Shown here: in pieces, positions 6,071-11,162 of the stretch
Position numbering within the stretch: the stretch's first letter is position 1
How the letters are laid out: the number at the start of each line of letters is the position of its first letter
Source of the DNA: Deltaproteobacteria bacterium
GTDB lineage: Bacteria; Desulfobacterota; JAENJC01
Assembly (NCBI GenBank): GCA_016208525.1
Contig: JACQYJ010000117.1
Location: forward strand, 1,548 to 12,709
Direction: 5' to 3'
DNA length: 11,162 nt
Notes under the pieces: model-generated
What the model saw: the letters and a program-made list of their open reading frames with translations, nothing else
Databases searched by the model: none
Told to the model about the DNA's origin: nothing
Made by a program: the position numbers and the translations under genes

Positions 6071-8158
6071 CTAACCTTCGCTGTGACCTAAGGCATCTTT
6101 CCTGCTCAGCCTTATCTTTCCCTGCCTGTCTACCTCTAGCACCTTGACCATGACCTTGTCCCCTTCCTTCAGGACATCAGTCACGTTCTGGACCCTTTCG
6201 TGGGACAACTGGGATATATGCACCAGTCCGTCAGTTCCTGGAAGAACCTCTACGAAGGCGCCGAAGTCCATTATCTTCCTGACTGTCCCGAGATATATCT
6301 TTCCTACCTCCACCTCTTGAGTTATACTCTTTATTATCTCGATGGCCTTCTCAATTGCCTTGTAGTCGGAGGATGCAATATTTATCTTGCCGCTGTCCTC
6401 TATATCTATCTTTACACCTGTCTGCTCTATAATGCCCTTTATGACCTTTCCGCCCGGACCTATGACCTCCCTTACCTTATCCGGCTTGACATGCATCGTT
6501 ACTATTCGAGGCGCATAAATGGAGATGTTTGTCCTCGGCTGGGTCATGCACTCCGCCATCTTTGAAAGTATATGGAGCCTTCCCTCCCTGGCCTGTTCAA
6601 GGGCCATGAATAGCACCTCCCTGCTGACTCCGCCTATCTTGATGTCCATCTGAAGGGCAGTGATGCCGTTCTTGCTGCCTGTCACCTTGAAATCCATGTC
6701 CCCGAGGTGGTCCTCATCTCCTAAGATGTCTGAGAGCACAGCGAATTCATCCCCCTCTTTTATAAGGCCCATGGCAATGCCAGCCACTGCATCCTTAATT
6801 GGAACTCCTGCATCCATAAGGGAAAGGCTTCCTCCGCAAACAGAGGCCATTGATGAGGAACCGTTTGATTCAAGGATGTCTGAGACAATCCTTATGGTAT
6901 ATGGAAACTCCTCCTTTAAAGGAAGGACCTTTGCCAGCGCCCTCTCTGCCAGCGCTCCGTGACCTACCTCTCTTCTTCCCGGACTCCTCATCGGCTTCGT
7001 CTCTCCGGTTGAATACGGCGGGAAGTTGTAGTGGAGCATAAAGGCCTTTGTCCTCTCTCCCTCAATTGCATCAATGATCTGTTCATCATCCGATGTCCCA
7101 AGGGTTGCAACAACCAGCGCCTGGGTCTCTCCCCTTGTGAATAACCCTGAGCCGTGCGTTCTCGGCAAAACCCCAACTTCGCAGGCAATGGGTCTTATAT
7201 CCTTCAGCCCCCTGCCGTCTATCCTGACCCTGTTCTTTACCGCCAACTGCCTTACTGCATGATATTCAATGTCTCCAAGTACAGCCTTTATCTGTTTTTC
7301 CCTGTCAGGGAATTCGGCGGAAAGAGTTTCCAGCACCTCTTTCCCAATCTCAGAAATACTCCCCTTCCTGTCCTGCTTTTTGGATATAGTTACTGCCTCT
7401 TTAATGCGGCTGGTCGCCATGTCCTTTATCTTCTGAACCATGCATTCATCCAGATGGGGAAGAACAACCTCTCTTTTGCCCTTTCCTGCTTTGGCGCGAA
7501 GTTCATCCTGTATGTCCAACAGCGCCTGCATCTCCTTATGGGCAAATAGTATGGCTGAAAGAAGGTCTTCCTCTGACGCAAAGTTTGCCCCGCCCTCCAC
7601 CATTACTACAGCATCCCTGGAGCCTGCCACGATCAGCTCTATATCACTCTCCGCTATCTCAGCGAATGTGGGATTGCATACGAGCTTGCCCGCTACCCTT
7701 GCAACCCTTACTCCGGCAATGGGACCGTTAAAGGGTATGTCCGACACTTCTATTGCTGCAGACGCGCCGAGTATTGCCAGGACGTCTGAGTTATTCTCCA
7801 GATCTGAAGAAAGGACAGTGGCAATTATCTGGGTCTCACACGCAAAACCTTCAGGGAACAGCGGTCTGAGCGGCCTGTCTATGAACCTTGATGTCAGGAC
7901 CTCCTTTTCAGTAGGCCTTCCCTCTCTCTTGAAGAACCCCCCAGGTATCTTACCCGCAGAATAGGTCCTCTCAAGGTAGTCCACCGTCAGTGGAAAGAAG
8001 TCTATCCCCTCCCTCGGCGCCTTTGCCGCCACGGCTGTGACCATTACCATTGTATCGCCATACCTTACGATGACTGACCCGTCAGCCTGCTTAGCCATCT
8101 TCCCTGTCTCTATAGACAGGGGCTTACCGCTTAACTGAACCTCAACTTTATTTACCAT
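6071..8158 (-). CDS. pnp: Polyribonucleotide nucleotidyltransferase (PNPase)
   Basis: Phosphorolytic 3'-to-5' exoribonuclease, cytoplasmic homotrimer, main player in mRNA decay. It is 695 residues, full length for the family. The first RNase PH-like domain spans about 10-140 with FKREGRPTEKEVLTSRFIDR at 76-95. The helical domain is near 235-300. The second RNase PH domain spans about 313-545, with FTRGETQALV (340-349), RREVGHGALAERAL (395-408) and the acidic metal-binding segment DEDHLGDMDFK (481-491). The KH domain carries GPGG (567-570) and an S1 domain lies at about 618-686 (GTVRKIMDFGAFVEV). The ATG at 8158 has GGGAG four bases upstream. It normally follows rpsO closely. Here 269 bp of inverted repeats separate it from the rpsO fragment, which may remove the usual rpsO-pnp coupling. 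Confidence 0.97.
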   Translation of the reverse strand: MVNKVEVQLSGKPLSIETGKMAKQADGSVIVRYGDTMVMVTAVAAKAPREGIDFFPLTVDYLERTYSAGKIPGGFFKREGRPTEKEVLTSRFIDRPLRPLFPEGFACETQIIATVLSSDLENNSDVLAILGASAAIEVSDIPFNGPIAGVRVARVAGKLVCNPTFAEIAESDIELIVAGSRDAVVMVEGGANFASEEDLLSAILFAHKEMQALLDIQDELRAKAGKGKREVVLPHLDECMVQKIKDMATSRIKEAVTISKKQDRKGSISEIGKEVLETLSAEFPDREKQIKAVLGDIEYHAVRQLAVKNRVRIDGRGLKDIRPIACEVGVLPRTHGSGLFTRGETQALVVATLGTSDDEQIIDAIEGERTKAFMLHYNFPPYSTGETKPMRSPGRREVGHGALAERALAKVLPLKEEFPYTIRIVSDILESNGSSSMASVCGGSLSLMDAGVPIKDAVAGIAMGLIKEGDEFAVLSDILGDEDHLGDMDFKVTGSKNGITALQMDIKIGGVSREVLFMALEQAREGRLHILSKMAECMTQPRTNISIYAPRIVTMHVKPDKVREVIGPGGKVIKGIIEQTGVKIDIEDSGKINIASSDYKAIEKAIEIIKSITQEVEVGKIYLGTVRKIMDFGAFVEVLPGTDGLVHISQLSHERVQNVTDVLKEGDKVMVKVLEVDRQGKIRLSRKDALGHSEG

Positions 8159-8223
8159 GTTCTCCCACTTCCCTGAAATTTATTTTTACTGCAACACCTA
8201 TCTTAAACCTAAAAAAAGCATTT

Positions 8224-8335
8224 AGCCACAGATTTACACGGACAACAGATAACAGACAACAGAATTAAGAAACATTCTGACTTCTGACATCTGTCATCTG
8301 AATTCTGGTTTTATCTGCGTGCATCTGCGGCCAAT
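8224..8335. repeat. Nested inverted-repeat element (ACAGAT family) upstream of pnp
   Basis: The outer arms GCCACAGAT (8225-8233) and ATCTGCGGC (8323-8331) pair with one mismatch, and the inner arms CAGAATT (8260-8266) and AATTCTG (8301-8307) pair perfectly. Between them are short repeated ACAG and TCTGAC/ATCTG motifs of opposite sense on the two sides. It resembles the widespread CACAGATTAACACAGAT type of dispersed intergenic repeat. No reading frame or promoter is convincing within it. Confidence 0.65.
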
Positions 8336-8353
8336 TGCAGAATTTAGGGTAAA

Positions 8354-8439
8354 ACACAGAGCCACAGAGGTCACAGAGGAAGGCTTACCTTTAACATAAC
8401 TCTGTGCGTATCTCAGTATCTCTGTGGTTAATTTTGACT
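8354..8439. repeat. CACAGAG-family inverted repeat truncating rpsO
   Basis: NCACAGAG is repeated at 8354-8361, 8362-8369 and 8371-8378. CCACAGAG (8362-8369) pairs perfectly with CTCTGTGG (8420-8427). The right end, GTTAATTTTGACT (8427-8439), is shared base for base with 8806-8818 in the element upstream of rpsO and then diverges. This shared edge marks the junction with rpsO coding sequence. Confidence 0.75.
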
Positions 8440-8565
8440 AATGCAGTTTAAAGCGCTTATCCTCTCGCTCAGGATTGCTATCTGGACATCGGCAGAGCCG
8501 GTATCCCCGTCATGGGTCTTATACGACTCTATCAAATCTCTCTTTTTCTCAGTAGTTATTGCCAT
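8428..8565 (-). pseudogene. rpsO: 30S ribosomal protein S15, 3'-truncated
   Basis: The frame starts MAITTEKKRDLIESYKTHDG and continues DTGSADVQIAILSERISALN, a clear match to the N-terminal half of S15, including the conserved DTGS (21-24) and QIAILS segments. S15 is about 89 residues, but this frame ends after 45 (ISALN then CISQN and TAA). The second half with the HHSRRG 16S rRNA-binding motif is absent. The last 12 coding bases, AGTCAAAATTAA, are the edge of a dispersed repeat that also occurs at 8806-8818. The start has GGGGGTGA eight bases upstream. It is in the expected place between truB and pnp. S15 is a primary 16S-binding protein, so the fragment should not work. Either a full copy exists elsewhere or the assembly is wrong here. 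Confidence 0.85.
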
Positions 8566-8644
8566 TTTCTCATCACCCCCTTTCTCTATAGTGTATTACT
8601 TCTACCATGTTCTCACAGCTATGTAAAGAAACAAAAAGCTTCTT

Positions 8645-8864
8645 TTAACCACAAAGCGCACAAAGGTCACGAAGAAAAAATAAATTTCAAGGCATTAACT
8701 CTGACGATCTCGTAAAAAGTCTTTTTTTGCTCGCAAAGGCGCAAAGTCGCAAAGATAAGCTCTTTAATTCCAATATGTTTTTCTCAGCGTCTCCGCGTCT
8801 CTGCGGTTAATTTTGACTTTTTACGAATGAATCAACTTTGTGTTCTTTGTGTCCTTTGTGGTAA
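8645..8864. repeat. CACAAAG-family inverted-repeat element with nested insertion
   Basis: This fills most of the 310-bp gap between rpsO and truB. The left arm TTAACCACAAAGCGCACAAAG (8645-8665) matches the reverse complement of CTTTGTGTCCTTTGTGGTAA (8845-8864) apart from one gap and two mismatches. A separate element (8710-8826) is nested inside. The remaining 80 bp up to the rpsO ATG holds only its ribosome-binding site; I see no clear promoter or RNA gene. Confidence 0.75.
8710..8826. repeat. 117-bp MITE-like element with perfect 12-bp terminal inverted repeats
   Basis: TCGTAAAAAGTC (8710-8721) and GACTTTTTACGA (8815-8826) are exact reverse complements. The interior has GCAAAGGCGCAAAGTCGCAAAG on the left and CAGCGTCTCCGCGTCTCTGCGG on the right, both of the short direct-repeat kind seen in the neighbouring elements. 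No transposase and no obvious target-site duplication are visible. It appears nested in the outer CACAAAG element. Confidence 0.8.
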
Positions 8865-8875
8865 ATACATCAGAA

Positions 8876-9748
8876 TCAGGGGTTAAAAACCCTCAGCAGA
8901 TCCAACCTTTTTCCTGCCCCCTCTTCAGCAACAGCAACCAGTTGTTTGCCGCAAGTAATCATGAACTTGCCTGGGACAGGCCCTCCAAGACCGACATCTC
9001 CTGCTGTAAGCTCCTTCCCCATCCTTATCATCTCAGCCTTTAACGGATCTACCATTACCTCTGGAAAGGAAAGGGCATCTTTAAGCGCTATGACCCGTTC
9101 AACCCAATTACTTCCCATCCCATTAAGTCTGTCCAACGGGACGGCCTTATCTGCGCCAAACCTTCCGCTCCTGGTCCTTCTTAATAACTTCAGATGTCCG
9201 CCGCCGCAACCGACTTTCATGCCTATGTCCCGCGCAAGGCCCCTGACATAAGTACCGCTTGAACATCTGACGGTAAATGAGAGGTCGGGAAGGTCTAAGC
9301 TGCGGAGGGCAATCTCGTATATCTCGATCTCTCTCGGCGGGATATCTACCTCGATCCCTTTTCTTGCCAGCTTATAAAGAGGGACGCCGTCCCTTTTTAT
9401 CGCCGAGTATATTGGAGGGATCTGGCTCTGTCTGCCTACAAATGAGGCCAGTGTCCTTTCCATCTCTTCGTACCCGATGGCGGGACACCGGGTCTCTCTC
9501 AAAATCCTGCCGTCCCTGTCAAGGGTATCAGTCTCAACGCCGAGCCTGACTGTGGCCTCATATTCCTTCTCATCTATTTGCAGAAAAGGGAGGAGCTTTG
9601 TCCCCTGATTAATCCCAACTATCAAGACCCCTGTAGCAAAGGGGTCGAGGGTTCCCGCATGTCCGACCTTTCTTGTCCCGGCAATCCTTCTGACAGAGTC
9701 AACAACGTCATGGGATGTAACCCCTTCAGGCTTGTCAACCTTCCTCAG
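8876..9748 (-). CDS. truB: tRNA pseudouridine-55 synthase, 5' end disrupted
   Basis: Isomerises U55 to pseudouridine in the T loop of tRNAs. The coding match runs from VDKPEGVTSHDVVDSVRR through GHAGTLDPFATGVL, containing the catalytic Asp (residue 35 from the CTG at 9748), to QIPPIYSAIKRDG (109-121) and CSSGTYVRGLARDIG (162-176), about 290 residues. The family begins M-x-G-(I/V)-L-L-(V/I)-DKP; here the residues before VDKP read RQLRK and belong to the end of nrnA. No ATG, GTG or TTG precedes the catalytic motif. The first is TTG 9625, which would delete it. The only candidate is CTG at 9748, with AGAGG three bases upstream, or re-initiation at the nrnA stop. The rest of the protein looks intact. 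The genes overlap by 14 bp if CTG is used. Confidence 0.82.
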   Translation of the reverse strand: MRKVDKPEGVTSHDVVDSVRRIAGTRKVGHAGTLDPFATGVLIVGINQGTKLLPFLQIDEKEYEATVRLGVETDTLDRDGRILRETRCPAIGYEEMERTLASFVGRQSQIPPIYSAIKRDGVPLYKLARKGIEVDIPPREIEIYEIALRSLDLPDLSFTVRCSSGTYVRGLARDIGMKVGCGGGHLKLLRRTRSGRFGADKAVPLDRLNGMGSNWVERVIALKDALSFPEVMVDPLKAEMIRMGKELTAGDVGLGGPVPGKFMITCGKQLVAVAEEGAGKRLDLLRVFNP

Positions 9749-10685
9749 TTGCCTCTAAAAGATTTTTCTTTACCTCCGGCAGGCTTCCTTTAAGCAGACA
9801 TCCCGCAGCATTAACATGCCCTCCTCCGTCATACCTTCCCGCAATCCTGGTAACATCCACCCGACCCTTGGAGCGGAGAGAGGCCTTGTACTTATCAGGT
9901 GATATCTCTCTGATAAACATTGCCACCTCCACACCCTTCAGAGACCTGGCATAATTGACAATTCCGTCTGTGTCCTCTGCCGTTGTCCCGGTAGCCTTGT
10001 ACATCTCTTTTGATACCATTATGAAGCCGATCTTGCCGTCATAATGGGTGGTGAGGGTGTTTAATGCCATAGAGTGAAGCCTTATCCTTCCTTCAGGCTG
10101 GCTCTCATACAGGTTTTCAGCCACAACCCACGGCTCAACTCCTATATCCACCATCTCGCCTGCGATCCGGAATGCCTCCGGGTTTGAGTTTCCGTAATGT
10201 AAGGAGCCGGTATCCACAACAATGGTTGTGTAAATAGACAGGGCGATCTCCCTTGTTATCTCAATCTGCATGGTCTTGAGTATCCTGTAAATCATCGCCC
10301 CTGTGGCACAGGCATCAGGGTCAAGGAAAACCACATCTGCAAAATTGAGGTTCGTTGCATGGTGGTCTATATTAAGGAGTTTCTTGTAACCCTTGAAGGC
10401 ATTGAACTTCTCGCCTAGCTGCTTCGGGGTGCCGCAGTCAACAACAATGGCAGCATCAAACTGATCGCCTGCCAAAAGTTCATATACTACCTCGCTTGAG
10501 CCAGGTAAAAATCTGACTATATCAGGGACGCTGTCATTGATGAATACAGTCGCCTTTTTCCCTATCGCCTTCAAACCGCCTGCAAGGGCAAGCGACGATC
10601 CTATGGCATCTCCATCAGGGTTTATATGGGATACAATCAGAAAGCTATCGTTACTCCTAAGTTCCTCGATTATTCTATCAATCAT
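9735..10685 (-). CDS. nrnA: DHH/DHHA1 phosphoesterase, NrnA-like (oligoribonuclease / pAp phosphatase)
   Basis: Cytoplasmic metal-dependent phosphoesterase that in characterised relatives degrades nano-RNAs and dephosphorylates pAp. It is 316 residues, normal length. Metal-binding motifs are SHINPDGDAIG (19-29; His20, Asp24, Asp26), VVDC (81-84), the signature DHH (107-109) and VDTG (157-160). The C-terminal DHHA1 domain ends with GRYDGGGHVNAAGC (283-296). The ATG at 10685 has GGAG five bases upstream. Its stop TGA (9735-9737) is read out of GGTTGACAAG, which encodes VDK of TruB in another frame, so the natural last codons may be missing. It is the usual neighbour between rbfA and truB. Its biochemical specificity (nanoRNase, pAp or cyclic dinucleotide products) cannot be separated by sequence. 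Confidence 0.93.
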   Translation of the reverse strand: MIDRIIEELRSNDSFLIVSHINPDGDAIGSSLALAGGLKAIGKKATVFINDSVPDIVRFLPGSSEVVYELLAGDQFDAAIVVDCGTPKQLGEKFNAFKGYKKLLNIDHHATNLNFADVVFLDPDACATGAMIYRILKTMQIEITREIALSIYTTIVVDTGSLHYGNSNPEAFRIAGEMVDIGVEPWVVAENLYESQPEGRIRLHSMALNTLTTHYDGKIGFIMVSKEMYKATGTTAEDTDGIVNYARSLKGVEVAMFIREISPDKYKASLRSKGRVDVTRIAGRYDGGGHVNAAGCLLKGSLPEVKKNLLEATEEG

Positions 10686-10706
10686 TTCTTCTCCAATATG
10701 AGGAAA

Positions 10707-10791
10707 GGATGAGGGATGAAGGCTGAAGGAAGAATCAGAAATGTTTTAATTCATCCCTTATCCTTCATCCCTTATCCTTCATCCCTTATCC
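10707..10791. repeat. 14-bp tandem repeat x3 with an inverted copy, between nrnA and rbfA
   Basis: TTCATCCCTTATCC occurs three times without mismatch at 10750-10763, 10764-10777 and 10778-10791. At 10707-10722 GGATGAGGGATGAAGG is the reverse complement of the unit with its flanking CC, with one mismatch, so the region can fold as a hairpin. The rbfA stop codon (10779-10781) lies in the third copy. Confidence 0.9.
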
Positions 10792-11132
10792 TTTTTAATC
10801 GTCTCTTTCAAGAGCCTCTCTATCCTTTCTCCATACTCAAGGGAGTTGTCAAACCTGAAGTGCAGATTTGGGATATGCTTCAGGGCAAGCGCCTTTCTCA
10901 GCGTACTCCTTATAAATCCTGTAGAGCTTCTCAGGCCGTCTGCAGCCGCCTTTTTATCCTCATCGTTTCCAATCAGGCTGTAGTAGACCTTTGCCTCTTT
11001 GAGGTCATCACTGACCTCAACACCTGTGATGGTCACAAACCCAATCCTCGGGTCTTTAATCCCCTTTATAAGGAGCTGCGATATCTCGTGGTGGAGCAGA
11101 TCTCCGACCCTGTCTTTTCTTTTGTATTCCAT
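10779..11132 (-). CDS. rbfA: Ribosome-binding factor A
   Basis: Late 30S assembly factor acting on the 5' end of 16S rRNA and important in cold growth. It is 117 residues, a normal length. Features visible: RVGDLLHHEISQLL (8-21), KDPRIGFVTITGVEVSDDLKEAKVYYSL (26-53) and GFIRSTLRKALALKHIPNLHFRFDNSLEYGERIERLL (72-108), covering the KH-type fold. The last residues KDKG and the TGA are encoded inside the 14-bp repeat array, so the tail may have been altered by it. The upstream gene in most genomes is infB, which would lie off the right edge. No good ribosome-binding site is visible before the ATG; the leader is CCTTCGTCCTTCATTC-like. Confidence 0.93.
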   Translation of the reverse strand: MEYKRKDRVGDLLHHEISQLLIKGIKDPRIGFVTITGVEVSDDLKEAKVYYSLIGNDEDKKAAADGLRSSTGFIRSTLRKALALKHIPNLHFRFDNSLEYGERIERLLKETIKKDKG

Positions 11133-11162
11133 AATCTAAAGGAAAAGAATGAAGGACGAAGG
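11133..11162. repeat. GAAGGA-rich leader at the window edge
   Basis: GAATGAAGGACGAAGG at the right edge resembles the GGATGAAGG parts of the 14-bp repeats near 10707-10791. It probably belongs to another array that continues outside the window. It separates rbfA from whatever lies upstream. Confidence 0.4.

Noticed and set aside
7440..7964. 174-residue open frame on the plus strand opposite pnp
   Set aside because: It lies wholly antisense to PNPase, with low-complexity Ser/Ala-rich translation and no start context.
8441..8715. Two short plus-strand frames over the rpsO region
   Set aside because: They are the complement of the S15 coding sequence and of the repeat beside it; the minus-strand frame gives the clear homology.
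8876..9625. truB starting at TTG 9625
   Set aside because: This start would remove VDKPEG and the catalytic GHAGTLDP block, which are present and conserved upstream in the same frame.
9735..9748. Programmed frameshift joining nrnA and truB
   Set aside because: There is no slippery heptamer at the overlap, and both proteins are ordinarily separate; loss of the intergenic junction explains the arrangement more simply.
10707..10791. CRISPR-like array
   Set aside because: The 14-bp units are directly adjacent with no spacers, and the unit is far too short for a CRISPR repeat.

Overview
The window reads as a bacterial chromosomal contig of moderate GC. Nearly everything is on the minus strand. 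The order rbfA, nrnA-like DHH phosphoesterase, truB, rpsO, pnp, M16 peptidase (11132 down to 4691) is the widespread bacterial translation and RNA-decay cluster. Protein style (PNPase, a LeuC of the archaeal/bacterial short class, a class A PBP with an OB insert) and the abundance of palindromic intergenic repeats suggest an uncultured Gram-negative lineage near Nitrospirota or Desulfobacterota. That placement is a guess. Both ends of the window lie in repeated sequence (39-bp tandem units at the left, GAAGGA-rich sequence at the right), as expected where a short-read assembly stops.

Layout, left to right: a partial plus-strand coiled-coil ORF with a 39-bp tandem repeat (1-324); a convergent SAM methyltransferase (306-1046); a double-hairpin repeat; a class A penicillin-binding protein (1147 to about 3393); a terminator and a 50-bp palindrome; leuC (3539-4621); a 57-bp palindromic repeat; an M16 zinc peptidase (4691-5950); a rho-independent terminator ending the RNA-metabolism operon; pnp (6071-8158); a repeat cluster; an rpsO fragment (8428-8565); a nested inverted-repeat element; truB; nrnA; a 14-bp tandem repeat; and rbfA.

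The housekeeping genes work together in ribosome and RNA maturation: RbfA in 30S assembly, TruB in tRNA pseudouridine-55, S15 in 16S binding, NrnA-type enzymes in nano-RNA and pAp turnover, PNPase in RNA decay. I recognise no new defence system or biosynthetic cluster.

The unusual signal is a set of lesions. Four loci in a row lack pieces their families normally have. The PBP lacks about 45-55 residues around the SxN transpeptidase motif. LeuC lacks about 60 residues just after GADSHTC. rpsO stops after its first 40 codons, where a dispersed repeat begins. truB has no ATG, GTG or TTG before its catalytic motif, because its 5' end is fused to the 3' end of nrnA. The first two are in frame, and pnp, nrnA and the M16 gene look complete. 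Together with at least eight palindromic or tandem repeat loci in 11 kb, this points either to a decaying, repeat-rich genome or to systematic assembly deletion. The sequence alone cannot separate the two.
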